DNA from: Calothrix sp. NIES-2098
GTDB lineage: Bacteria; Cyanobacteriota; Cyanobacteriia; Cyanobacteriales; Nostocaceae
Assembly (NCBI GenBank): GCA_002368175.1
Contig: AP018172.1
Location: 5,335,001 to 5,399,000, forward strand
Length of the DNA stretch: 64,000 nucleotides
Direction: 5' to 3'
A program made the translations under genes and the position numbers. Shown here in pieces: positions 1 through 7,636 of this stretch. Each line of letters starts with the position of its first letter. Position 1 is the first letter of the stretch. Below the pieces are notes generated by a model. The model was given only the letters and a program-made list of their open reading frames with translations, searched no databases and was not told where the DNA came from.

Positions 1-1007
1 GAAGGTTCCTTACCAGGTTCTATTGTCAAACAATCTATGACTTTAGTACAGGTTCTAAGAATTAAATTATTGTTGATAATATCTTCATTAGTTTCTTGTT
101 TCCAAGGCTCTAGCTTGTCTGATAAATACTGCATTACAGTACTTACTAATTCTTTGTTCTTTTCTGTAAAAAACAAATATTTTTGAATACTTTTTTTAAA
201 ATCTCTTAATGTTTGTTTTTTTGTTTGCTTGAGAAATATATTGGCAAGGTTTTCATAACTAAAAACACCCTTTTTAACTACGATCATTTTGATAATGCGT
301 AAAACATTATCTCCCAAAACACTAGGATTTTTATAGCGACTTGTACTAGAGGCAGCAGACTGAGAACGAGCAATATACATTGCTAGCTCAAACTTATATT
401 TGTCTTTCATCTGTTTGGATAGCTTTCTGGCTACTTCTTGCTGCTCTCTCGGTCTTTTACTATCATAAGATTGAGCTACTAATAAATAAGAAGTGTAGCG
501 ATTAGCCCAATTATTTTTTTCTTCTTGTTTAAGTGCTTGTTTTTTATATTTAGCAGCTAAAACTTTAAGTTCTTTATAGTCTTTACTATTAACAAAATTT
601 TTTAGCCAACTTGGGAAAATTTTAGTTTGAGGATCGATTGTATTGCGCGGTGGTTTATAGGTGTCAAATAATTTAATAAATTCTTGGATATGCTTATATT
701 TTCTTTGTGCTTCCCAATTATTAACTATTATGTAAAAACAACGTTTCAGCGTATAATAAAAATCTTGCTCGCTTTCCAGAAACGAAATGTTATAGATTCC
801 TGTAGCTTTACCTAAATTAACGGAGTCTAGAAAATCTATAAATAAACGTTTAAACTCGCTTAAGAGGTCTTCAGCAGGCCATTTCTGGACAATATCTACC
901 AGAAAGCTATAAAGCTTTTCCTGAGGAATTTGGAGATTGATCTGTTTAGGCTTAGATTTAACAATATCTTGATGTTCCTGACTACTTTGTAAACTATTGG
1001 TTGCCAT
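1..1007 (-). CDS. Hypothetical protein, C-terminus cut by window edge
   Basis: An open frame runs on the minus strand from an ATG at 1007 to the window edge without a stop (335 complete codons). The protein begins MATNSLQSSQEHQD and is hydrophilic and rich in Lys, Gln and aromatic residues, with stretches such as RYTSYLLVAQSYDSKRPRE and, near the edge, LRTCTKVIDCLTIEPGKEP. I see no signal peptide, membrane segment or catalytic motif, and I do not recognise the family. The long uninterrupted frame with normal codon use argues that it is a real gene. No clear ribosome binding site precedes the ATG. The next gene upstream on this strand is hpf, 470 bases away, so it is probably transcribed alone. 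Confidence 0.7.
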   Translation of the reverse strand, partial: MATNSLQSSQEHQDIVKSKPKQINLQIPQEKLYSFLVDIVQKWPAEDLLSEFKRLFIDFLDSVNLGKATGIYNISFLESEQDFYYTLKRCFYIIVNNWEAQRKYKHIQEFIKLFDTYKPPRNTIDPQTKIFPSWLKNFVNSKDYKELKVLAAKYKKQALKQEEKNNWANRYTSYLLVAQSYDSKRPREQQEVARKLSKQMKDKYKFELAMYIARSQSAASSTSRYKNPSVLGDNVLRIIKMIVVKKGVFSYENLANIFLKQTKKQTLRDFKKSIQKYLFFTEKNKELVSTVMQYLSDKLEPWKQETNEDIINNNLILRTCTKVIDCLTIEPGKEP

Positions 1008-1476
1008 GCCAGTTTCAAAACCCACAAGCTTGCTGATTCTATTGTTATCAGCTTAACCTTGGCGAACCAGAGCATCAATCTGTTATTCAAAAATTAAGTA
1101 ATTTTTTTGGCTAAATTTGTTTAGAAATAGTAAAATTACCGAAAAATTACGTAAGCTTTATTTTAAGGATTAATACCGATTGTCTTCAAGGACGGGAAAA
1201 CCCCGTCGCTACAGAGCTATCTGTTACAATCTTTTTTCAAATTGGAATAACATCAATAAAAAAATTCATCTGTAACCCTTGTGCCAGGGGAAAATCAATT
1301 GTCCCGTTTCCAGGGTTGTTGTCAACACTTACCCTTGTTAGGGGGATAGACAAGGGAAACTTATCCCTTGTCTACGTTGTGTTGCTTGTCCTCTTATCTT
1401 CCGTACTCTCAGCTTTTTTCCTAGTTACTACTATCTAGTCCAGCAAAGCTGTTTCTTGCAGTAGTCCTCAATTGCT
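1008..1476. other. Intergenic region with two inverted repeats
   Basis: There is no convincing gene here. An inverted repeat with GACGGG/CCCGTC arms lies at 1191-1207, in a context that looks like dispersed Nostocales palindromes. A perfect 11-bp stem with a 6-base loop lies at 1347-1374 (TAGACAAGGGA / TCCCTTGTCTA). Neither hairpin is followed by a T-run on either strand, so neither is a typical intrinsic terminator, although the second could end the hpf transcript. Confidence 0.6.
1347..1374. repeat. Perfect 11-bp inverted repeat downstream of hpf
   Basis: The arms TAGACAAGGGA (1347-1357) and TCCCTTGTCTA (1364-1374) are exact complements around the loop AACTTA. It sits about 100 bases beyond the hpf stop codon. 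It lacks a T-run, so its role as a terminator or mRNA-stabilising hairpin is only inferred. Confidence 0.55.
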
Positions 1477-2127
1477 TCATTTAGGTGAATAGGGTTTTTC
1501 CGCAGTAACGAAATTAGCACTTGCTGTCTTACCATTTTTGCCGTTGGTATGGCCATTGTTATGGCGGGGTTGAATCACCCCATAACCGCCGTGATTGCGT
1601 TCGTAAATTACATTAATTTCACCTGTTTCCGAATTTAGGAACATATAAAAGTCATGTCCTACCAGTTGCAGCTGTTCTAAAGCTTCTGCAACAGTCATGG
1701 GTGGCATGGAGAAATATTTAGTCCGAACGACTTCATTGGGTAGTTCGGGAGTGCGATCGCCAATTAAATCTGTTACTACTGGTTGTGGTACTACTACCTC
1801 GTTAGTTGGTTGAGCCTGAGTTTTCTTATCTTGACGTCTTTCTTTGTATTTGCGCAATTGACGGGCAATTTTATCTGCTACCAAGTCAATGCTGGCATAT
1901 AGGTTTTCGCTGCTTTCCTCGGCACGGATGACGCTACCATTGGCATAGATAGTGACTTCAGCCGCCTGTTTAGGATTAATTCGGGGATTGCGAGCTACGC
2001 TAAGGTGCACATCCACTTCATTGGTGATGTTCTGAAAGTGACTAACTGCCTTTTCGATTTTTTGATGCACGTAATCCCGAATCGCATCGGTGATTTCAAT
2101 ATTTTTGCCGTGGATGACAAGCTTCAT
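1477..2127 (-). CDS. hpf: Long-form ribosome hibernation promoting factor (LrtA/HPF)
   Basis: Binds the 30S subunit and drives formation of inactive 100S ribosomes during darkness or starvation. The N-terminal half (about residues 1-105) is the S30AE/YfiA domain, starting MKLVIHGKNIEITDAIRDYV. The C-terminal domain (about 130-195) has the long-HPF dimerisation signature (KYFSMPPMTVAEALEQLQLV, then DFYMFLNSETGEINVIYERN). At 216 residues it is the length expected of the long form. The ATG at 2127 is preferred over an in-frame TTG at 2145 because GGGAGAG lies just upstream of it and the family begins MKL. The cyanobacterial orthologue lrtA makes a light-repressed transcript with a long 5' leader, and the 600 bases upstream here contain a strong hairpin. 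Confidence 0.95.
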   Translation of the reverse strand: MKLVIHGKNIEITDAIRDYVHQKIEKAVSHFQNITNEVDVHLSVARNPRINPKQAAEVTIYANGSVIRAEESSENLYASIDLVADKIARQLRKYKERRQDKKTQAQPTNEVVVPQPVVTDLIGDRTPELPNEVVRTKYFSMPPMTVAEALEQLQLVGHDFYMFLNSETGEINVIYERNHGGYGVIQPRHNNGHTNGKNGKTASANFVTAEKPYSPK

Positions 2128-2754
2128 GTAAACTCTCCCGCTCAATATTTATTTTGATGTGAATTGGTTTTGTATGAAACGGAATTGCGGTAAGGTCTAT
2201 CACTGCCGCCAAAACTTTATTTGAAGCATTTGGATGTATTACCGATACGCCTATATCATTGTTGTATCTTGAACTTTCAATCGCGCGTTCCCTTAATAAA
2301 TTTCTCTATGTCTGCACTGGTAGCCAACTGGTTGCCAGACATTTGGCTACCTATGAGAGATACCTAAATTAAGTCAGCCTGAGCAGCAGACCCCTGACTT
2401 GCCCTTGCTATCGGTGCAATCTTGACATAACTATAAGTAGTTCTTTTTTGTTCCAGGGGTTGTTCGCTTCGCATAGAGAAGAGTGGTGTTTTCGATGCAA
2501 ACAATTTACTTTAGACGTCATCAGCCTTTACATTTCTTCCTGTTGTTTTGGCGTGATGCTTATTGCAGAGAATTCCTCCTAAAACCATTCAGGTTATATA
2601 TTCAAACTAGCACTTTGTATTTTCTAAAGCGGGTTCCGTTGATGTTCCTTTAAAATCCTTTGCATAGCTTGACATTTTTTGACTCATACCTGGTGACTCG
2701 AAATATAGTTTATCCCTAGAACAGTTGATTTTTAGAGGAATCCGTAGTAGGCAA
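2128..2754. promoter_or_regulatory. Divergent hpf/lipB intergenic region
   Basis: This 627-base region carries the control sequences for both hpf (minus) and lipB (plus). lrtA leaders in cyanobacteria are long and structured, and most of this space may be transcribed as hpf leader. A strong hairpin lies at 2319-2351. A TTGACA hexamer at 2669-2674 points toward lipB, but I see no -10 box at standard spacing, so I do not assign a promoter. Confidence 0.45.
2319..2351. promoter_or_regulatory. Nested hairpin in presumed hpf (lrtA) leader
   Basis: Outer arms GGTAGCCAA (2319-2327) and TTGGCTACC (2343-2351) are perfect complements. Inside them CTGG-TTG-CCAG (2328-2338) forms a second stem stacked on the first. 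The element lies about 190-225 bases upstream of the hpf start codon. There is no T-run. Its position suits an mRNA-stability or light-response element, which is inference. Confidence 0.45.
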
Positions 2755-3429
2755 ATGCATTTATATCGCTGTTTGTTATATAACCGAAGGCTATTACCTT
2801 ACTTAGAGGCATTGGCATGGCAGAGATCGCTGATGCGCGATCGCATTCACAACCCGCATCTAGATGATGTGTTAATCCTCTTGGAGCATCCCCCTGTTTA
2901 CACCTTGGGACAAGGAGCGAATGTAGAATTTCTCAAATTTGACCTTGACAAAAGTAACTTTGATGTCCACAGAGTCGAACGCGGCGGTGAAGTCACTTAC
3001 CATTGTCCTGGTCAATTGGTGGGGTATCCAATTTTAAATCTGCAACGCTATCAGAAAGATTTACATTGGTACTTGCGGCAACTGGAAGAAGTTTTAATTC
3101 GGGTATTGGCAGTTTACGGATTGCAAGGCGAACGCATACCCTCATTAACTGGTGTTTGGGTGGAAGGACGGAAAGTTGCAGCGATTGGAATTAAAGTTAG
3201 CCGTTGGATTACGATGCACGGCTTTGCCTTAAATGTCTGTCCGGAGATGGCAGGTTTTACAAAGATTGTTCCCTGCGGTATTGCGGATAAACCTGTAGCG
3301 AGTTTAGCCGAATGGATTCCGGAGATTACCTGCCAAGAGGTACGCTTTCATGTGGCACAGTCTTTTGCCGAAGTCTTTGGCGTGGAATTGGTCGAGTCAG
3401 TGCATGAAGACTTTACTGTTCCAGAGTAA
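2755..3429 (+). CDS. lipB: Octanoyltransferase LipB
   Basis: Transfers octanoyl from acyl-carrier protein to lipoyl-domain lysines, the first step of endogenous lipoate synthesis. The family motifs are visible: LEHPPVYTLGQGA, RGGEVTYHCPGQLVGYPIL, the lysine in KVAAIGIKV, and the catalytic cysteine in KIVPCGI. From the ATG at 2755 (MHLYRCLLYN) it is 224 residues, typical of LipB. An in-frame TTG at 2725 would add ten residues that do not look conserved, so I prefer 2755, with GAGGAA at 2735-2740 as a distant binding site. Its 3' end overlaps the convergent ATPase gene by 17 bases. Confidence 0.95.
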   Translation: MHLYRCLLYNRRLLPYLEALAWQRSLMRDRIHNPHLDDVLILLEHPPVYTLGQGANVEFLKFDLDKSNFDVHRVERGGEVTYHCPGQLVGYPILNLQRYQKDLHWYLRQLEEVLIRVLAVYGLQGERIPSLTGVWVEGRKVAAIGIKVSRWITMHGFALNVCPEMAGFTKIVPCGIADKPVASLAEWIPEITCQEVRFHVAQSFAEVFGVELVESVHEDFTVPE

Positions 3430-5848
3430 ACCAACGGCGAATCAACTCTACCTGAAAGCGATCGCCCTCACCAACTTCTTCAATTAATTCCCGTTGCAAT
3501 AACAACTTGCGGGTGGTATCAGCATGGGGAAACTGTTGCGATAGAGTTTGATGATTAGCGATCGCACCTTCCCCTTGAGCAGCGATAAAGCGTAAAATCG
3601 CCCTACCATTATCATCTACTTGATTATTTTGGATATCAGCAAAGAAGAAACCGCCACTTTTGAAAGCTTCGGGAATTGCTGCTTCTACATCGGCTAGAGT
3701 TGCTAACCTGCGAATTGAGGGATCTTGCTCATTTTTGAGGGCGATAATTTCCGCACAGAGTAGCTGTATTAAGAATGGGTGACAACGGGTGAGTTGTAAT
3801 ACTCGCTCAACTGCGTCAGGTTCATAGCGCAGAGTAAAATCTTTGACGGGGCGTTCAATGAGTTGTCGCGCTTCTGCTTCTTTGAGGTATGAGATATGCA
3901 CTACCTGCACATTTATGAGATAACTAGCCCAGCGTTGATATTCTGCGATCGTATGAGAACCTGCTAACAAAACCTTAAAGCGAGGACGATGTTGGATCAG
4001 GTGACGCAGCATTCCTAGAACATCTTGCTCATCAAAGCGTCCTTTGGTAATGGCGCTGTCTAGTACCTCGAACTCATCTAGCATCAGCAAGGCAGTATTT
4101 TGTTCGAGTGTTTGTTCTACTTTATCTAGCCATTCATCAAAGCTGGTAAAGGGGTCAGAGGTTAGGGCTTCGCGGGTTAGGGGTGGTAAAGTAACAGCTT
4201 GCTTTTTTGCTGATTTCACCATTTCTCTAGCAAGGTTGTAGAGAAAACCTGCATGGTCGCTAGCTGATGAGGATGCGCCTTGCAAGTCTACAAACATGGG
4301 GATGATGGTATTAGGTAGCAACTTTCCTAAGTTGTTGAGCAGAGAAGTTTTGCCCATGCGACGCTGACCGTAAAGTAGCAAAGGTGGGCGACGGCGGTCT
4401 AAGAGTAATTGCTCAATTCGCGTACCGATATCATTCCGACCGATGAAAATTTCTTGTTCCTGTGTGAGGGGTACGCCAATGATGTAAGGCGAGTCAATTT
4501 CTTGGCGGAGTTCCGTAGCTTTTGCCAATTCCTCTGTATAGTTGGCTATGATTTCACGCCAACTTTTGGCGATAGGACGGAAACGAATTGTATATTTGTC
4601 GCTACTGCGAGTGAATTCTTGCAAGTGTGTGTCTAAGCGGTCGGTAACAGATCTGAGGGCTAGACGTTGGTTGTAAGTACTGGCTTGATTTAGTGCAGCA
4701 GCCAAATCATTGCTGATGCGACTGAAAATGTTTAGTAGAGTTTGAACCGGGCTTTCTAATTCGTCATTTCCTAGACGGCGATGAGCGTGGCAAATAGCTT
4801 CCACATCTGCATAGCGTTCTAAACTACGCGCATCCAGTTCAATTTGGGCAGATTGAACTGCCCAGCGTTGGGGACTGGTACTCAAGTATTCCAGAGCGGC
4901 TTGTCCTTCAACTGGGTTATGTTCGATGACAAAAAGCAAATATTTATCCAAGCCAAACAGAGGGAAACGCTCCCACTCATCCCAGAAAGCAGAATGATAG
5001 CGAAATAAACAAGGGCTTTTACCATTACGTCTTTTGTCTAATCTATAAAGTAGATAATTGATAGCCAGAAATGGAAAGTAAAAGAAGGGAGGTCGCGATA
5101 AGTACATACTTAGCAATACACCCAACACTGTACCAAGCACCATACCAAACGCCACGTCTAGCGCCACGCCTAGCGCCACACCTCCCTTTGTGCTTCGCGT
5201 AACGGTAAACTCCACACCTGTCACCACAACAGCCACATTGAACTCCACACCTCTCACCAAAAAAGCCACGGTAAACGCCACGGTAATCGCCACGGTAAAC
5301 GCCACGGTAAACCCCACACCTCTTGCCACACCAAACGCCAAGGTCAATGCCACACTTATCGCCACAATGAACGCCATGCTTATCGCCAAAATGAACCCTG
5401 TGCCGAACACCACAGTAAATGTCACACTGAACACCAAATTGAATGGTACGACTACCATCCCGCCTCTTGCCACACCGAACGCCACAGTAAATGCTACACT
5501 GAACGCTACGCCTACCGACATGCTTACCGCCATGAGAAAAGCTATAGTTGCGATTGGTTTACCTAATGCCCACAGCACCAAACTCAGCGGTAAGTTAGCT
5601 AGGATAGGTAAAATAAAGTACCCCTGGATAAAAAATCGGCAAAATGCGAGATTCTGCCATTTCCCTTGTCTGATAAAGGTAATCAGAGAGGTATCAGTGT
5701 TTAAATCGGGGTCAATGCGTTTGAGGTGATTACGCCAAGCTGCGGGACGGAAGAATAGCCAGAACAGCAGTTGCAGGCTACCTAGTATCAAGTTAGGGTG
5801 CTGTTGCGGCGCATCGGTGTAGGCGTTGTGGAGTATGTTGTTAGGCAT
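3413..5848 (-). CDS. Membrane-anchored AAA/STAND-like ATPase with tetrapeptide-repeat membrane domain
   Basis: 811 residues. Residues 1-70 are soluble, followed by a hydrophobic region (about 70-270) built largely of near-repeats of the form [FIL]-[TSN]-V-[AT], and then a cytoplasmic part. The ATPase domain opens with IFIGRNDIGTRIEQLL and has Walker A GQRRMGKTS (494-502) and Walker B LLMLDEFEVLD, as in AAA_16/STAND NTPases. The C-terminus (KSGGFFFADIQNNQVDDNGR onward) resembles the winged-helix tail of such proteins. No effector domain is recognisable; the membrane domain may be the output or the anchor. It lies 3' to a toxin-antitoxin pair and a second, smaller ATPase on the same strand. Function is unknown; the ATPase assignment is secure. 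Confidence 0.85.
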   Translation of the reverse strand: MPNNILHNAYTDAPQQHPNLILGSLQLLFWLFFRPAAWRNHLKRIDPDLNTDTSLITFIRQGKWQNLAFCRFFIQGYFILPILANLPLSLVLWALGKPIATIAFLMAVSMSVGVAFSVAFTVAFGVARGGMVVVPFNLVFSVTFTVVFGTGFILAISMAFIVAISVALTLAFGVARGVGFTVAFTVAITVAFTVAFLVRGVEFNVAVVVTGVEFTVTRSTKGGVALGVALDVAFGMVLGTVLGVLLSMYLSRPPFFYFPFLAINYLLYRLDKRRNGKSPCLFRYHSAFWDEWERFPLFGLDKYLLFVIEHNPVEGQAALEYLSTSPQRWAVQSAQIELDARSLERYADVEAICHAHRRLGNDELESPVQTLLNIFSRISNDLAAALNQASTYNQRLALRSVTDRLDTHLQEFTRSSDKYTIRFRPIAKSWREIIANYTEELAKATELRQEIDSPYIIGVPLTQEQEIFIGRNDIGTRIEQLLLDRRRPPLLLYGQRRMGKTSLLNNLGKLLPNTIIPMFVDLQGASSSASDHAGFLYNLAREMVKSAKKQAVTLPPLTREALTSDPFTSFDEWLDKVEQTLEQNTALLMLDEFEVLDSAITKGRFDEQDVLGMLRHLIQHRPRFKVLLAGSHTIAEYQRWASYLINVQVVHISYLKEAEARQLIERPVKDFTLRYEPDAVERVLQLTRCHPFLIQLLCAEIIALKNEQDPSIRRLATLADVEAAIPEAFKSGGFFFADIQNNQVDDNGRAILRFIAAQGEGAIANHQTLSQQFPHADTTRKLLLQRELIEEVGEGDRFQVELIRRWFTLEQ
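5113..5548 (-). repeat. Degenerate 12-bp tandem repeats encoding V/A/F-rich tetrapeptides
   Basis: Within the membrane ATPase gene, 12-base units such as GCCACGGTAAAC (plus strand) recur, in places back to back. They encode tetrapeptides like TVAF, TVAI, SVAF and GVAR, so the encoded membrane domain appears to have grown by repeat expansion. The antisense strand is consequently also open over this stretch. Confidence 0.75.
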
Positions 5849-5898
5849 TTAAGTTGCCTTGTCGCTGTTGATGATGAGATGAGAAACTTTGTTGATAT

Positions 5899-6288
5899 TT
5901 ATTTAAGAGTTTGCACCCCAGAATATGCCAGAATTTTTGCGTCAGCAGTTAGTAACGGACAGTCGTAAATTCTGGCAGTGGCTACAATAAGTTGGTCAAA
6001 TGGATCTTTGTGAAAACCTGTGAGTTTGGTTGATTCAACAATAATTGGAATTGTTAGTTCGAGTAGCTGTACTCCTGGATAAGCTAAAGCTGCTGTTAAC
6101 CACTCATCAATTGGATCGGGTATAGTTAGCTTGCCAATCTCTACCAATTTGGCAACTTCCCAACATGACATGATGCTGATTCCTAACCCTTGGGATTCAT
6201 ATTGTTGCAGCCAGTTCTGATATTTTTTAGTCAGTCTTGCATCACCTTGAACCCACCAAACCCATATATGAGTATCTAATACAATCAT
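5899..6288 (-). CDS. vapC: PIN-domain ribonuclease toxin (VapC-like)
   Basis: A small PIN-domain protein, predicted Mg2+-dependent RNase toxin. The acidic residues of the active site are present: D in MIVLDTHIWVWW, E in SCWEVAKL, the two D in HKDPFDQLIVATA, and D in LLTADAKI. The ATG at 6288 (MIVLDTH) is chosen over an ATG five codons upstream because its ATGA overlaps the stop codon of the preceding gene, implying translational coupling, and because PIN proteins start right at this strand. The adjacent small gene is its presumed antitoxin. The target RNA cannot be told from sequence. Confidence 0.88.
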   Translation of the reverse strand: MIVLDTHIWVWWVQGDARLTKKYQNWLQQYESQGLGISIMSCWEVAKLVEIGKLTIPDPIDEWLTAALAYPGVQLLELTIPIIVESTKLTGFHKDPFDQLIVATARIYDCPLLTADAKILAYSGVQTLK

Positions 6289-6506
6289 TGCAAGACTTCC
6301 CAATCTTCCAAAGGCACAGCAGGTTCAAAAGGATCATCATAATGGTACGGTTGTTTGCCACGCAAAGGGTAAGGATTGGCTTTTTGGGGATGAGTTTGGC
6401 TTTCTAGAATGATAATTTCAACGGATTCCCCAGCCTGAAATGGTAAGTCTTTGATAACCAAAGTTCCGTCTTCAGTTAATGTTGTTTCAATTCGATGTGC
6501 TTTCAT
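6285..6506 (-). CDS. vapB: VapB-like antitoxin of the PIN toxin
   Basis: 73 residues from the ATG at 6506 (MKAHRIETTLTEDGTLVIKD). The N-terminal half reads like a short swapped-hairpin/AbrB-like DNA-binding strand pattern (TLVIKDLPFQAGESVEIIIL). The C-terminal half is Pro/Tyr/acidic-rich and extended, as expected of the segment that wraps the toxin. The stop codon overlaps the toxin start by four bases (ATGA), the classic layout of a type II pair with the antitoxin first. An upstream in-frame start at 6578 would run into the preceding ATPase gene and is not favoured. The exact antitoxin family is not certain. Confidence 0.75.
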   Translation of the reverse strand: MKAHRIETTLTEDGTLVIKDLPFQAGESVEIIILESQTHPQKANPYPLRGKQPYHYDDPFEPAVPLEDWEVLQ

Positions 6507-6523
6507 AGTTACTCTGTTAGTTC

Positions 6524-7636
6524 TTAATCTAATAAATGAGCAAAAGGTTTCATCTGTCGTAACCCTTCCTCGTGCCAATTCTCATCCTCTCCTTCTTCTA
6601 AAGTAAATAATCTTTCACGACACAGAATTTGTAATAAAATTGGCAAAAACTGACTTTGATTTAAAATCCACTCTACATCAGTATCATCAAAAGGAATGGG
6701 TGAACTAGCTATTAATTCCCGTGCTTCTTGTTGAGTTAATGCTTCTAAATGTGCGATGTAGCCGAAAATATTAAAGAAAGGCGAACTGTGTCCTGTATTG
6801 TGCGCCAGTTCAATTGGCGATTCGGGGGTAGCCAAGATAAATGCTAGATTTCCGCCTGTGTGATTAGTCGCTAAGGAACGCAAGCTTTCCCAAAATCCGT
6901 CATCTAATTCTGGACAGCGTTGCAATCCCACGCCAATTTCATCTAACAAGATAACTGTGGGTTTATGCAAGTTGTCGCTGACTACATCCATGAAATAATC
7001 TAAGTTACAAGGTGTCGGTACTTGTATATTCAAAGATTCTAGGATGTACTTGAGCAATCCATCTCGATTCTGCATTCGTGCGTCTTGCAAGTCTATGAAA
7101 ATCCACTGATAATTTTCTGGCTGTGGTAGCCAATCAGATTTTTGATTCGGACGCAGCTGTTGTCTTGGGGTGGTGGTGATGTTTTTCAGGTAATGCAACA
7201 GAGATGTTTTACCACTGCGCTTTTTACCGATAATGGCAGCGTTTTGCAGGGGATGGCGCTTGAGTAAGTTAAATAGGCGTTTTAGTTCTTTCTCTCGTCC
7301 AAAAAAGTAACGGGGTTGGGTAATGGGTGAACCTGTGATGAAGGGTGAGGCTTCCTCGTTGTTTGGTTGCGGTTGATGCGGTTGAATATTTGATGGGAGA
7401 GAAAGTTGAACTTGATTTGCGGTTATTTGTGCTTCAATTTGATTGAGTTGATTTTCTAACTTCGACAACTCTGTTTCTTCTTGTTGAAGCTGCTGTTCTA
7501 GTTGAAATTTATTTGTGCTACCAGCCTCAATGGCTAAGTCATTGCGTAGCTTTGCGATTTTAGCGTCGCGAAGATCCCACTCATTTTGCAGCCTTTCTCG
7601 TTTTTTTTCTAATCGAGATTGTTTTTCTTTGCTCAA
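6524..7636 (-). CDS. Coiled-coil AAA/STAND-like ATPase
   Basis: 370 residues. Residues 1-75 form a charged coiled coil (RLEKKRERLQNEWDLRDAKI and following heptads), then a Pro/Gln-rich linker. The ATPase domain begins PITQPRYFFGREKELKRLF, with Walker A GKKRSGKTS (137-145) and Walker B TVILLDEIGVG. The architecture parallels the larger ATPase at 3413-5848, without the membrane part. The only start that fits is TTG at 7636, because a stop codon lies two codons upstream; no ribosome binding site is visible, so the start is weakly supported. The gene ends 17 bases before the antitoxin start and is probably cotranscribed with it. Immediately upstream is the 21-bp palindrome array. The function is unknown, perhaps a conflict or signalling NTPase. 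Confidence 0.8.
   Translation of the reverse strand: MSKEKQSRLEKKRERLQNEWDLRDAKIAKLRNDLAIEAGSTNKFQLEQQLQQEETELSKLENQLNQIEAQITANQVQLSLPSNIQPHQPQPNNEEASPFITGSPITQPRYFFGREKELKRLFNLLKRHPLQNAAIIGKKRSGKTSLLHYLKNITTTPRQQLRPNQKSDWLPQPENYQWIFIDLQDARMQNRDGLLKYILESLNIQVPTPCNLDYFMDVVSDNLHKPTVILLDEIGVGLQRCPELDDGFWESLRSLATNHTGGNLAFILATPESPIELAHNTGHSSPFFNIFGYIAHLEALTQQEARELIASSPIPFDDTDVEWILNQSQFLPILLQILCRERLFTLEEGEDENWHEEGLRQMKPFAHLLD

Noticed and set aside
1347..1374. Intrinsic terminator for hpf
   Set aside because: Strong stem but no T-run on the minus strand, so it is kept as an inverted repeat only.
2669..2710. Sigma70-type promoter for lipB (TTGACA ... TATAGT)
   Set aside because: The hexamers are about 30 bases apart, far from the 16-18 base optimum.
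5190..5729. Plus-strand 179-codon frame rich in Thr/Asn/Ala
   Set aside because: Antisense shadow of the tetrapeptide-repeat region of the membrane ATPase.
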